DNA from: Bacteroidota bacterium
GTDB lineage: Bacteria; Bacteroidota; Bacteroidia; Bacteroidales; F082
Direction: 5' to 3'
Length of the DNA stretch: 64,000 bases
Assembly: GCA_018830105.1 (NCBI GenBank)
Contig: JAHJTC010000015.1
Coordinates: 1 to 64,000 of the forward strand
The notes beneath the pieces were generated by a model, which was not told the origin of the DNA, did not search any database, and saw only the letters and a list, made by a program, of their open reading frames with translations. Below are positions 52,934 through 61,239 of this stretch, one piece after another. The position numbers and the translations under genes are program-made. Within the stretch, counting starts at the first letter, position 1, and every line of letters begins with the position of its first letter.

Positions 52934-53692
52934 TTATAATAGGGAGTTTACACTCATATAAAACAGGGCCAAATCATATTTTACAGGATCATTTGCATCC
53001 AGGGCAATCAAGCTGTTAGTTAGTTCAACAGCAGCTTTTCTGTCGTTTTGTTTTCTGCTCAACAGATTCAGCTTGCGTGCGGCCCTGCCCGAATGTACAT
53101 CAAGTGGGCAGATAAGTGCCGATGGGGCTATGTTTTCCCAGATACCAAAGTCGATGCCCAGCTCATCTTTTCTTACCATCCACCTCAGAAACATATTGAT
53201 ACGCTTGGCTGCTGCACCTGTTTTCGGATTGGCGAGGTGCTTTTCGCTTCTCGGTAGGTGCGGATAGTGGAGCATTAAATTACGAAAATCGCTGATGGCC
53301 TCAAAGGCATCACCCGTTTTAAATCCTGACGTAAATATAGGCTCAAGCCCTCCATGATGCCTGTAAATCATGGCCAATGCATGTACAAGAGCATGGCAGT
53401 CGGTGCCGTTGAAAGTCCTGTACTGAAAATGTTGAAGGGCGCTAAATTCGCGATCTGTAGCATGCAGCAAAAAATCAAAAGGAGCATTATCCATCAGCTG
53501 CATCAGTGTTTTTGCTTTGCTGATAATTTGCTTGCGTTGACCCCAGGCGATCAATGCAGTGAGTAATCCTGCTATCTCAATATCTTCTTTAGTGCTGAAC
53601 TGGTGGGGCACACAGATGGGATCATGCTGAACGAAATCCAGATCAATAGCAAGCTGTCTTAGTTGTTCGTCAAGCCGACTTTTAATAAGCAT
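52934..53692 (-). CDS. TIGR02757/DUF2400-family protein
   Basis: From ATG 53692 the protein has 252 residues. It is helical and shows AGLLTALIAWGQRKQIISKA, PFDFLLH, HHGGLEPIFTSGF, RINMFLRWMVRKDELGIDFG and CPLDVHSGRAARKLNLL, conserved blocks of TIGR02757, which resembles a helix-hairpin-helix DNA-repair fold; enzymatic function is unproven. A TTG two codons upstream is inside the -7 box (53696-53703), so the ATG is preferred and the mRNA is close to leaderless. Confidence 0.85.
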   Translation of the reverse strand: MLIKSRLDEQLRQLAIDLDFVQHDPICVPHQFSTKEDIEIAGLLTALIAWGQRKQIISKAKTLMQLMDNAPFDFLLHATDREFSALQHFQYRTFNGTDCHALVHALAMIYRHHGGLEPIFTSGFKTGDAFEAISDFRNLMLHYPHLPRSEKHLANPKTGAAAKRINMFLRWMVRKDELGIDFGIWENIAPSALICPLDVHSGRAARKLNLLSRKQNDRKAAVELTNSLIALDANDPVKYDLALFYMSVNSLL

Positions 53693-53695
53693 AGG

Positions 53696-53703
53696 CAAAT
53701 GTA
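53696..53703 (-). promoter_or_regulatory. -7 promoter box TACATTTG, 3 nt before the start codon
   Basis: This exact TAnnTTTG match on the minus strand is separated from ATG 53692 by CCT, predicting a leaderless transcript. Confidence 0.42.
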
Positions 53704-53715
53704 TAGAAAACTAAA

Positions 53716-53742
53716 AAGCCTTCCCGGATGTCGGGAAGGCTT
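53716..53742 (-). terminator. Terminator of the oxidoreductase operon
   Basis: A perfect 11-bp stem, AAGCCTTCCCG (53716-53726) with CGGGAAGGCTT (53732-53742), has a GATGT loop and is followed on the minus strand by TTTTTAG. It lies 22 bp past the stop of the gamma-subunit gene. Confidence 0.85.
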
Positions 53743-53763
53743 AGGGTCTGGTTTTTGGTTCAA

Positions 53764-54318
53764 CTATTTCAATTCATGTATCGCTTTCACATTTTTTATG
53801 CCCATATTTATGGCATCTTCGTTGAGCGGAATCAATTTATGGTAGCGTTCGGGCAAGGACTTTTTCAAACCCCGAATCACGTTTTCAATCTTTACGATAG
53901 GCTTTATCTTAAGATAAGCGCCAAACACAATCATATTGAAGATTTTGGTACTTCCCATTTCTGCTGCTAAGCTTGCCGCTTCAATTTGAAAGATGTTTAT
54001 GTCTTTTCGTTCAGGATGACGGGTAATGCCGTTGGGATCGTAAAGCAAAACACCACCAGGCCTTACACCCGATTCAAACTTATCCAACGACTGCTGGTTA
54101 AGTATGATAGCTGAATCGAAAATTGTTAAGATAGGCGAGCTGATTCTTTCATCACTAACGATAACAGTAACGTTGGCTGTGCCGCCGCGCATTTCGGGAC
54201 CATAAGATGGCATCCAGCTCACTTCCTGGTCTTGCATAATGCCACTGTAGGCTAAGATCTTACCCATCGAAAGCACACCTTGTCCACCAAATCCGGCTAT
54301 GATTAATTCTTCAGTCAT
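53764..54318 (-). CDS. 2-oxoacid:ferredoxin oxidoreductase, gamma subunit
   Basis: The 184-residue protein is the gamma domain of the pyruvate/2-oxoacid ferredoxin oxidoreductase family, opening IIAGFGGQGVLSMGKILAYS with the Gly-rich motif, and containing SWMPSYGPEMRGGTANVTVI and NQQSLDKFE. It is needed for binding CoA in the complex. It is the last of four linked genes in the order delta, alpha, beta, gamma. Substrate could be 2-oxoglutarate or branched-chain 2-oxoacids. Confidence 0.92.
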   Translation of the reverse strand: MTEELIIAGFGGQGVLSMGKILAYSGIMQDQEVSWMPSYGPEMRGGTANVTVIVSDERISSPILTIFDSAIILNQQSLDKFESGVRPGGVLLYDPNGITRHPERKDINIFQIEAASLAAEMGSTKIFNMIVFGAYLKIKPIVKIENVIRGLKKSLPERYHKLIPLNEDAINMGIKNVKAIHELK

Positions 54319-54343
54319 TTTGTTATATTTTTAAATTCAACAA

Positions 54344-55129
54344 TTAAACCAACTGACCATCTACTTTGATGTCGCCTAGTGGGTAGAAGGGGAACATATT
54401 TTCTTCCATCCATACATTAGAGTCGGTTGGAGTCATTTTCCAGCCTGAATTGCAGTTGGAAACAATTTCTACAAATGAAACACCGGATTTGCCATCACGC
54501 TGGTTTTCAAAAGCTTTTTTTATGGCTTTTTTAGCTTTCCTAACGTTAGCTGGTTTATGCACCGCCTGGCGTGTCACGAAATAAGTGCCCGGAAGCTGTG
54601 CTACCAACTCGGTTATTTTTAGTGGGTTTCCCATTGTTGGGACATCGCGTCCAAAAGGCGAGGTTGACGATTTCATGCCGGGTAGGGTAGTAGGAGCCAT
54701 TTGTCCCCCCGTCATACCATAAATACCGTTGTTGATGAAAATAATTACAATATTTTCGGCACGGTTACAGGCATGAATGGTTTCGTTGGTGCCGATAGCA
54801 GCAAGGTCGCCATCACCCTGATAGGTGAAAACGATTTTTTCGGGCCATACACGTTTGATGCCTGTGGCAACCGCTGGAGCGCGGCCGTGTGCAGCCTGCT
54901 GCATGTCGATATTCATAAATTCGTAGGCCAACACAGAACAACCCACAGGAGCAACACCGATGGTGTTTTCCTCCATGCCGAGTTCTTCGAGCACTTCCAT
55001 CGTGATGCGATGAGCCGTACCATGTCCGCAGCCAGGACAATAACTCAATGCCTTGTCAGTCATGAGTTCTGTCTTGGTATAAACCATATTTTCAGGTTTA
55101 ATGATATCTTGTAATGTGATGTCAGCCAT
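54344..55129 (-). CDS. 2-oxoacid:ferredoxin oxidoreductase, beta subunit (TPP-binding)
   Basis: The 261-residue subunit has SYCPGCGHGTAHRI, whose Cys residues can bind an iron-sulfur cluster, and the thiamine-pyrophosphate motif GDGDLAAIGTNETIHACNR to NNGIYGMTGGQMAPTT. It carries out decarboxylation of the 2-oxoacid with electron transfer to ferredoxin. Its start lies 3 bp after the alpha-subunit stop. Bacteroidota relatives are usually named 2-oxoglutarate or 2-oxoisovalerate ferredoxin oxidoreductase. Confidence 0.93.
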   Translation of the reverse strand: MADITLQDIIKPENMVYTKTELMTDKALSYCPGCGHGTAHRITMEVLEELGMEENTIGVAPVGCSVLAYEFMNIDMQQAAHGRAPAVATGIKRVWPEKIVFTYQGDGDLAAIGTNETIHACNRAENIVIIFINNGIYGMTGGQMAPTTLPGMKSSTSPFGRDVPTMGNPLKITELVAQLPGTYFVTRQAVHKPANVRKAKKAIKKAFENQRDGKSGVSFVEIVSNCNSGWKMTPTDSNVWMEENMFPFYPLGDIKVDGQLV

Positions 55130-55132
55130 TGT

Positions 55133-56218
55133 TTATCCTCCTATAATTTTTTGTTCCATTGCTTCCAGCACCTCTTCGGGTGTGTGCACGATACCGCCAT
55201 ATCTGCCAAAATGCTCAACTTTGGAGCAGCCTTTTACAGCCAGAAGTACATCTTCAACCATTTGTCCGGCACTCATCTCAACAGCCAAAAAGCCTTTGGC
55301 GCCTTTGCCGCACATGTCATGAATTTGTTTGGAAGGGAAAGGGAACAGTGTAATCAATCTGAAAAGCCCGGCCTTAATACCTTTTGCACGGGCAAGTTTT
55401 ACGGCTTTTTGAGCAATACGAGCACTTGAGCCATACGCTACAAAAATATATTCAGCGTCATCACAATCGATTAACTCATAACGTGTTTCATGCTGAGCGA
55501 TTGTTTTGTATTTGGCTTGCAACTTGATATTGTGCTCTTCCATTTTGTGACTGTCAAGATCGAGCGAAGTAATGATGCGACGCGCTGTTCCTGATTTTTT
55601 GCCTGTTGTAGCCCAGGGATACTTTTCTTTAATTTCTGCATCCGTCATGCGGGGAATAGGATCAAAAAGATCTACTTTTTCCATCATCTGACCAATAACG
55701 CCATCCGAAAGGATCAAAACAGGGATGCGGTATTTGAAGGCTAATTCAAAGCCGTCTTTCACAAAATCTGCCATTTCCTGAACAGAAGCCGGCGCCAATA
55801 CAATCTGACGGTAGTCGCCGTGTCCACCACCTTTGGTGCTTTGGAAATAATCGGCCTGAGAAGGCTGAATGGTGCCCAAACCCGGGCCGCCTCGAACTAC
55901 GTTGGCATAAACACAGGGCAATTCAGCGCCTGCGATATACGAAATGCCTTCCTGTTTCAAACTGATGCCGGGACTTGATGATGAGGTCATAACTTTTTTT
56001 CCGGCTCCTGCAGCTCCATAAACCATATTGATGGCTGCAATCTCACTTTCGGCTTGTAAAACCACCATCCCCGTTCTGTCGAATGGTTTTTCGGCCATCA
56101 GGTATTCTATTACCTCAGACTGGGGTGTGATCGGGTATCCGAAATAAGCATCAGCACCTGCTCTTATTGCCGCTTCGGCTAATGCTTCGTTACCCTTCAT
56201 GAGTTTTAATTCGCTCAT
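55133..56218 (-). CDS. vorB: 2-oxoacid:ferredoxin oxidoreductase, alpha subunit (VorB-like)
   Basis: The 361-residue subunit starts LMKGNEALAEAAIRAGADAYFGYPITPQSE, the conserved alpha-domain opening (shown here across residues 6-35), and holds VLQAESEIAAINMVYGAAGAG, TSSSSPGISLKQEG, RGGPGLGTIQPSQADYFQ and KAVKLARAKGIKAGLFRLIT. Together with beta, gamma and a ferredoxin-like delta subunit it converts 2-oxoacids to acyl-CoA and reduced ferredoxin. Bacteroidota homologues of this length are commonly called VorB (2-oxoisovalerate), but 2-oxoglutarate use is equally plausible. Confidence 0.9.
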   Translation of the reverse strand: MSELKLMKGNEALAEAAIRAGADAYFGYPITPQSEVIEYLMAEKPFDRTGMVVLQAESEIAAINMVYGAAGAGKKVMTSSSSPGISLKQEGISYIAGAELPCVYANVVRGGPGLGTIQPSQADYFQSTKGGGHGDYRQIVLAPASVQEMADFVKDGFELAFKYRIPVLILSDGVIGQMMEKVDLFDPIPRMTDAEIKEKYPWATTGKKSGTARRIITSLDLDSHKMEEHNIKLQAKYKTIAQHETRYELIDCDDAEYIFVAYGSSARIAQKAVKLARAKGIKAGLFRLITLFPFPSKQIHDMCGKGAKGFLAVEMSAGQMVEDVLLAVKGCSKVEHFGRYGGIVHTPEEVLEAMEQKIIGG

Positions 56219-56251
56219 TATGCTATTTTTTTATTGTTTGACAATGTACTG

Positions 56252-56476
56252 TTAAAGTTTAACCTTATAAACAGTGATAACACCATCCGGGCAGACGATG
56301 GCACAGTTGGAACAGCCGATACATGCCTCCGGATTGTCCATATAGGCATAGTGATATCCTTTGCCATTCACTTCTTTTGCCAGGGCGATAACATCTGTAG
56401 GGCAAGCCGGTATGCATACTTCGCAACCCTTGCACTTCTCGACATCAACCACTATGGCTCCTCTGACTTTTGCCAT
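56252..56476 (-). CDS. Ferredoxin-like delta subunit of the 2-oxoacid oxidoreductase
   Basis: The 74-residue protein has two CxxCxxCxxxCP motifs (KGCEVCIPACPTDV with its preceding Cys, and CIGCSNCAIVCPDGV), so it binds two [4Fe-4S] clusters and passes electrons from the complex to free ferredoxin. It is the first gene of the four-gene operon, with 33 bp to the alpha gene. A near-consensus -7 box (TAATTTCG, minus strand near 56505-56512) lies upstream. Confidence 0.92.
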   Translation of the reverse strand: MAKVRGAIVVDVEKCKGCEVCIPACPTDVIALAKEVNGKGYHYAYMDNPEACIGCSNCAIVCPDGVITVYKVKL

Positions 56477-56661
56477 TTTTTTGTATTTTAATTAGATTAT
56501 ATCAATTGCACGAAATTAAGCTTTTTAAGCTGATTTTTTAACTTGCTGAGGCCTCTTAATGCTTATAAATATCTAATTTATAAAGAGTTTAAATAGTAAG
56601 CCTGCCTGGCTATTACTCGCTGTATCAGGTTTTGCGCTCAGCTGCAATTCCTTCGCCATTT

Positions 56662-57978
56662 TTAAGCCTTGTGATCCGCATCAAAGCGTTTCAATCTTTC
56701 TTCGAGCGCTTCCATCTGATCCATTCTGATCAGGGAAGTGCAAGCCCGTATGCCTTCGTGACGCTCGCTACCGGTAATATCCAGCGAAATGGCACTGATT
56801 CCGTAGTAAATCATCTTTTCAAGCAATTCAACGCCGGAAAATCCCGGATAGGAATAGGTGAAGTAAAATCCATCGGCGATGGGCTCTTCTTCATCCTTGT
56901 CATAAACGATCTTGAAACCATGCTTCAGAAACAGCTTTTTCATCAGGGCAGCTTTTTTGCCATAGATTTTAACCGCTTCAACAAAATTGAAACTGCCGTT
57001 ATTGGCGGCTTTAAGCATGGCAGCAAGCGCAAATTGTGCAGAATGCGAAGTACCTGAGCTTAGTGGATAGAGCGTTCCGAAAACCATGGTATGACCAAAA
57101 AGGTCGTTCGAGTAATAGCGCTTCAAATCGGGGAAATGCCTGTTGAATAAGGCATCGGATATCACCATCATACCAATGCGTTCGCCGGCATAACTGAAGG
57201 CTTTAGAGCTGGAGATGAAGAGGATATAATTGTTGGTGAAGTTTGCTACCGAATGCTGATAAGGTGGCTTACCGGCTTGGCTAAAATCTTTACGAAAATC
57301 CATACCGAAATAGGCCAGATCTTCCATGATGACGATATCGTATTTGTTGGCCAGCTCTCCAATGATTTGCAGCTCTTTTTCAGTGAAACAAATCCATGAT
57401 GGGTTGTTGGGATTTGAATACAATACCGAATGAATATGTCCCTTGGAAAAATAGCTTTCCAGTTTTTCGCGCAGTTTTTCGCCGCGGAAATCATACACAT
57501 CAAAAGATTCAAATTTCAGATCAAGTACCTTGTGCTGCTGCATATGAACCGGAAACCCCGGGTCGATAAACAAGGTGGTGTCCCGATCCTTGTGAATCCG
57601 GCTCAGGGTAAGGAATGAAGCAAAGCCTCCCTGCATGGAGCCTACGGTAGGTAAGCAGCTGGAAGGACTGACATTGATATTCATAAAGTTCTTCACGAAA
57701 TTTGAAATCTCCTGTTTTAATTCAGGGATTCCCTGAATATCAGGATATTTTGCAGCAACACCTTTTCTGAGGGCTTCAACTTGTGCATCAACACCAATTT
57801 TTGATGGCGGAAGGCCTGGAATGCCCATTTCCATGCGGATAAATTCTACGCCGCTGGCTTGTTCAATGGTATCGACAAGTTTTTTTATTTCCCTGATGGA
57901 GGCATTGCCAACCGCATTCAGGCCGCTTTCTTTGATTTTTTCCTTAACAATCTGGCTTGGGACGGGGGTATTTTTCAT
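56662..57978 (-). CDS. PLP-dependent class I/II aminotransferase
   Basis: The 438-residue fold-type I enzyme has NPNNPSWICFTEKELQIIGE (the NPxNP-type motif), DIVIMEDLAYFGMD with the PLP-ring Asp, and the Schiff-base Lys in FISSSKAFSYAGERIGMMV. It contains MEMGIPGLPPSKIGVDA in place of the more usual substrate-loop sequence. Substrate cannot be assigned; relatives act on aromatic, branched-chain or alanine/glutamate pairs. It is 185 bp upstream of the oxidoreductase operon on the same strand, which would supply 2-oxoacids for it, and so fits amino-acid catabolism. Confidence 0.85.
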   Translation of the reverse strand: MKNTPVPSQIVKEKIKESGLNAVGNASIREIKKLVDTIEQASGVEFIRMEMGIPGLPPSKIGVDAQVEALRKGVAAKYPDIQGIPELKQEISNFVKNFMNINVSPSSCLPTVGSMQGGFASFLTLSRIHKDRDTTLFIDPGFPVHMQQHKVLDLKFESFDVYDFRGEKLREKLESYFSKGHIHSVLYSNPNNPSWICFTEKELQIIGELANKYDIVIMEDLAYFGMDFRKDFSQAGKPPYQHSVANFTNNYILFISSSKAFSYAGERIGMMVISDALFNRHFPDLKRYYSNDLFGHTMVFGTLYPLSSGTSHSAQFALAAMLKAANNGSFNFVEAVKIYGKKAALMKKLFLKHGFKIVYDKDEEEPIADGFYFTYSYPGFSGVELLEKMIYYGISAISLDITGSERHEGIRACTSLIRMDQMEALEERLKRFDADHKA

Positions 57979-58325
57979 TTAAGTAGCTTTTATAAAATCA
58001 TTCTTCATGGGTTTTGTTATAACCCTAAATAGTTCAGTAACTTAGTTGTGGAAGCCCGAAATAGACTCTTCCAGTCAAAAATAACACAATTGTCTCAATG
58101 TTTTGCAAACGATTGCAATTTAGTGCTTATTTAAAATGATTTTAGAAAAGCCACTGTCTGAGGTCGGCTGCTTATTCGCCTGCCCGCTGCTGGAATGAGC
58201 AGAAAATGTGCGTTTGATTAACGTTTTAGGCTTTGGTATTACTGGTGAAAAAGGACAGGTGTTGGCAATAATTTTTGTGCAAACAACACAACCAAAAATC
58301 TAAAATTGTGTCGGATTGAATTTTC
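57979..58325. other. Intergenic region of ~350 bp
   Basis: No gene, strong hairpin, exact -7 box or repeat is visible. It probably holds the aminotransferase promoter and the 3' region of the Mpv17-like gene. Confidence 0.45.
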
Positions 58326-59021
58326 TCAGGGCTTTACGTTTTTAAGTGTGGCAAAACTTAAAATTACGCCTAACGCCACTCCTAAGAGGGCCGCGAACAG
58401 TATTTGGTAGTCGGCGGGTAACAGGAAAGTGATGGTATGCGCCGGAATCCAGAAGAACGGAATGGTCTTTTTGAATACAAAATTCCATTGGGTATCCCAA
58501 TCCAGGTGACGAAATATCTGACGAATATTTATCGGGCTGAATAATCCCCTTAGACTTCCTCCGGTTTTGCTAATATGGGTGTCAGTGATTTTGTGTATGG
58601 TCATCATCACTGGCGCATAGGTCAGGTTCATGGCAGTGCTGATGGAAAAAGCCGTGAAAAAAGCTGCCCAACTCAAACCTGATGGCAATGCTGTTAGGGC
58701 CTCTTCAAAACCAAGGTAAGCCAGCAGGACAGGCGTGCCATTGGCAAAAATCACAAAAGCTATCTTGATGGTCAAACCAAGAAAACCCCAAACAAGGGCT
58801 CTTGGCAGTAATCCAAAACCAGGACGATTGTAAAAGCCTGTTTTGATGCGAAGCGCCAGCGACTCGCCGAAGGTTGCAAGCAGCGCAAACTTAGCAAAGC
58901 TCATCCACATGCCGTGTGTGGCGTTCAGGTTTTCGTAAGCAGTTTTTAGTCCGGGAACAAAAACGAAAGCTGATATAAGCAGCGCTACGATTAGTAGTAT
59001 AACCCAATCTTTTAATTTCAT
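58326..59021 (-). CDS. Membrane protein resembling the Mpv17/PMP22 family
   Basis: From ATG 59021 the protein has 231 residues and about four to five membrane segments; a longer frame would overlap the synthetase gene. The C-terminal half, HLDWDTQWNFVFKKTIPFFW followed by IPAHTITFLLPADYQILFAA, resembles the eukaryotic Mpv17 C-terminal signature (Trp-Pro-x-x-x-x-x-x-x-Phe then x-x-Pro-x-x-x-R-x-L), though only loosely. MHGMWMSFAKFALLATFGE and STAMNLTYAPVMMT are other notable segments. If related, it would be a small pore-like protein of uncertain role. It starts 7 bp past the synthetase stop, so it is probably co-transcribed with it. Confidence 0.55.
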   Translation of the reverse strand: MKLKDWVILLIVALLISAFVFVPGLKTAYENLNATHGMWMSFAKFALLATFGESLALRIKTGFYNRPGFGLLPRALVWGFLGLTIKIAFVIFANGTPVLLAYLGFEEALTALPSGLSWAAFFTAFSISTAMNLTYAPVMMTIHKITDTHISKTGGSLRGLFSPINIRQIFRHLDWDTQWNFVFKKTIPFFWIPAHTITFLLPADYQILFAALLGVALGVILSFATLKNVKP

Positions 59022-59028
59022 GCAGCAG

Positions 59029-61086
59029 CTATTTCTCGATTCTGATGCGGGCATCAACAGCAACTACTGTTTTGGCATTGCCCAGAAGCGGATTCATATC
59101 CATTTCGGCAATTTCGGGCGCGATAGTCAACAATGCAGAAAGCCGAACCAGAATATCCCTGAGTTTTTCTTCATGAATGCCTTCTTGCCCGCGAACGCCT
59201 TTGATAATAGGATAGCTCTTGATGGACTGCACCATATCTTTTGCCTCTTCGGCAGATAAGGGGGCCAATGCCGAAGCCACATCTTTGAGCACCTCGATAA
59301 AAATACCTCCCAGACCAAAGAAAATAAGATGGCCGAAATTGCCTTCTTTTGTAGCTCCGGCAAACAATTCTGTGCCTTTTAGCATGGGCTGCATCAAAAT
59401 GGAGGTCGTATCCTTGATGTTGATCATGCGGTCAAATTCAGCAATCACCGCTGCTTCGGAATTGATGTTCAGCATAACACCGCCAACATCTGATTTATGA
59501 ACCGGTCCAATGACTTTCATCACCAGCGGGAAACCCAGCTCAGCGGCTGCTGCCAGGGCTTCTGTTTGTGTTTTTGCCACGGCTTCACCTGCGCGGGCTA
59601 TTCCGGCAGCATCCAAAAGCTGACTCACCAGCTCGGGTTTCAGGTAGCTTGATTCAGCGCCATCAATGATTTTTCTGATTGTTTTGCTATCTATATCAGC
59701 GATTTTTTCGGCTGATTGAGCCGATTTTTTAGTTCTATAAACTTTGGCCAGTGCACGGCCAAGATTTACCTCATCAGGAAAATTTATTCTGCCTTGAGCC
59801 AAAAAATAATCTACCTCCCTGGCTGCCGTAAGGGTAGAGGGTAAAACGGGAAACAGGGGTTTGCTGATGCTGTTCATTTTTTCATGAAGCACCTCATATA
59901 CATCAAAAATTTCAAAGAGGCCGGGTGTTCCAAAAATAACAATCATGGCGTCGATCATATCGAACTCCTTGTCGCAGGCCTCGATAATAGTACCCAGCTG
60001 CTCTGCTGTTCCGGTGGCCAAAAAGTCAATAGGGTTATTGACGGAGGAGCCGGGAAACAGTTTTTCTTTGAGCACATCTGCTTCTTTTCCGCTGATGGCA
60101 GGCACTTCAAGTCCGCCGTCAGAAAGTGCATCAGTGAGCATCACAGCGGGACCTCCGGCATGGGTAATGATGGCGATGCGTTTGCCCTGCATTTCGGGAT
60201 GCATAAAAACTGAAGCCACGGTGATGAGTTCTTCACGGCTGCTGCATCTTACGATTCCGGCTTTTCCGAAAAGTGCTTCCACTGCCGTATCGGAGCTGGC
60301 AAGCGCACCGGTATGTGAAGAAGCGGCTCGACTACCTGCTTCGCTGCTTCCTGCTTTGATGGCAGCAATTTTACATCCTTTGCGGATGAGCGAACGTGCA
60401 TGGCGGAATAATTTTTGTGGATTGGAAATCGTCTCGATATACAACAGTTTCACCTTTGAGTCCTTGTCAGGGTCAAAGGTTTCATCCATATATTGCAATA
60501 CCTCTTCAACACCCATTTGTGCTGAGTTGCCAACACTGTAAACATGCGCAAAACTGAGGCCATTCGGTATTCCGGCTTCCATGATAAAGCAGGCAGTAGC
60601 TCCTGATCCTGATATAAAATCGCAGCCGTTGGCATCTAACTTGGGAATTGGCTGCGTGAAAATACTGTGGTGATGTGGTGTTAAAATACCAACACAATTT
60701 GGTCCTATCAGCGCGCCATTAACCTGGTTGATACTCGCGACAATACGTGTTTCGAGCTGCTTGCCTGCTTCGCTCTCTTCGCTGAAACCGGCTGACAAAA
60801 TAATAAAGGCTCGGGTGTTATTTTCTGCAATCAGGGCATCTACCAATTCCGGAATATATTTTGCTGCGATTGCAATTACGGCCAGATCAACAGCTGGCAT
60901 CTCTTTGTTGCTGGCAAAGCTCTTTATGCCCTGAATGCTGGATTCTTTGGGATTCATCACAAAAAGTTTGCCTTTGAATCCGCCATCAATGATGTTTTTC
61001 AGGACTTTTCCGCCGGGTTTCTGTATATCGTTGGAAGCTCCTACAACCACTATGCTTTCGGGATGTGTTAATGCGCTGTTTATCAT
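59029..61086 (-). CDS. ADP-forming acyl-CoA (acetate) synthetase, fused alpha-beta
   Basis: The 685-residue protein joins a CoA-binding domain (about 1-130: SIVVVGASNDIQKPGGKVL), a succinyl-CoA-ligase-like domain with the phospho-His in ASSHTGALASSD (His about 258), and an ATP-grasp domain (about 460-685: FPLVMKVIGPVHKSDVGGVM; FFGLGGIFIEVLKD). It converts acyl-CoA, ADP and phosphate to the free acid, CoA and ATP. That is the substrate-level phosphorylation step of archaeal-type amino-acid and acetate fermentation. Alternative annotation is a protein acetyltransferase, but the kinase-active His and the ATP-grasp motifs favour the synthetase. Confidence 0.88.
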   Translation of the reverse strand: MINSALTHPESIVVVGASNDIQKPGGKVLKNIIDGGFKGKLFVMNPKESSIQGIKSFASNKEMPAVDLAVIAIAAKYIPELVDALIAENNTRAFIILSAGFSEESEAGKQLETRIVASINQVNGALIGPNCVGILTPHHHSIFTQPIPKLDANGCDFISGSGATACFIMEAGIPNGLSFAHVYSVGNSAQMGVEEVLQYMDETFDPDKDSKVKLLYIETISNPQKLFRHARSLIRKGCKIAAIKAGSSEAGSRAASSHTGALASSDTAVEALFGKAGIVRCSSREELITVASVFMHPEMQGKRIAIITHAGGPAVMLTDALSDGGLEVPAISGKEADVLKEKLFPGSSVNNPIDFLATGTAEQLGTIIEACDKEFDMIDAMIVIFGTPGLFEIFDVYEVLHEKMNSISKPLFPVLPSTLTAAREVDYFLAQGRINFPDEVNLGRALAKVYRTKKSAQSAEKIADIDSKTIRKIIDGAESSYLKPELVSQLLDAAGIARAGEAVAKTQTEALAAAAELGFPLVMKVIGPVHKSDVGGVMLNINSEAAVIAEFDRMINIKDTTSILMQPMLKGTELFAGATKEGNFGHLIFFGLGGIFIEVLKDVASALAPLSAEEAKDMVQSIKSYPIIKGVRGQEGIHEEKLRDILVRLSALLTIAPEIAEMDMNPLLGNAKTVVAVDARIRIEK

Positions 61087-61124
61087 GAGTTTTCGTATTG
61101 TTTATTAGTTAACACTATCAGTGG

Positions 61125-61132
61125 CAAAAGTA
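61125..61132 (-). promoter_or_regulatory. -7 promoter box TACTTTTG upstream of the acyl-CoA synthetase
   Basis: This exact TAnnTTTG match on the minus strand lies 38 nt before the start at 61086. No -33 box is clear. Confidence 0.35.
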
Positions 61133-61182
61133 GCAATTTGGCCGAAAGGCTTGCTGTGTTTTTGGTATTTAGAATCAATACA

Positions 61183-61214
61183 AAAAGGCAGGCCAACTCA
61201 ATGACCTGCCTTTT
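61183..61214 (-). terminator. Terminator after the DhaL-DegV gene
   Basis: AAAAGGCAGG (61183-61192) pairs with CCTGCCTTTT (61205-61214) around a 12-nt loop, and TTTTTG follows on the minus strand. It lies 26 bp beyond the stop at 61240. Confidence 0.8.
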
Positions 61215-61239
61215 AAGCTTATTTATTGCATAAATAAAA

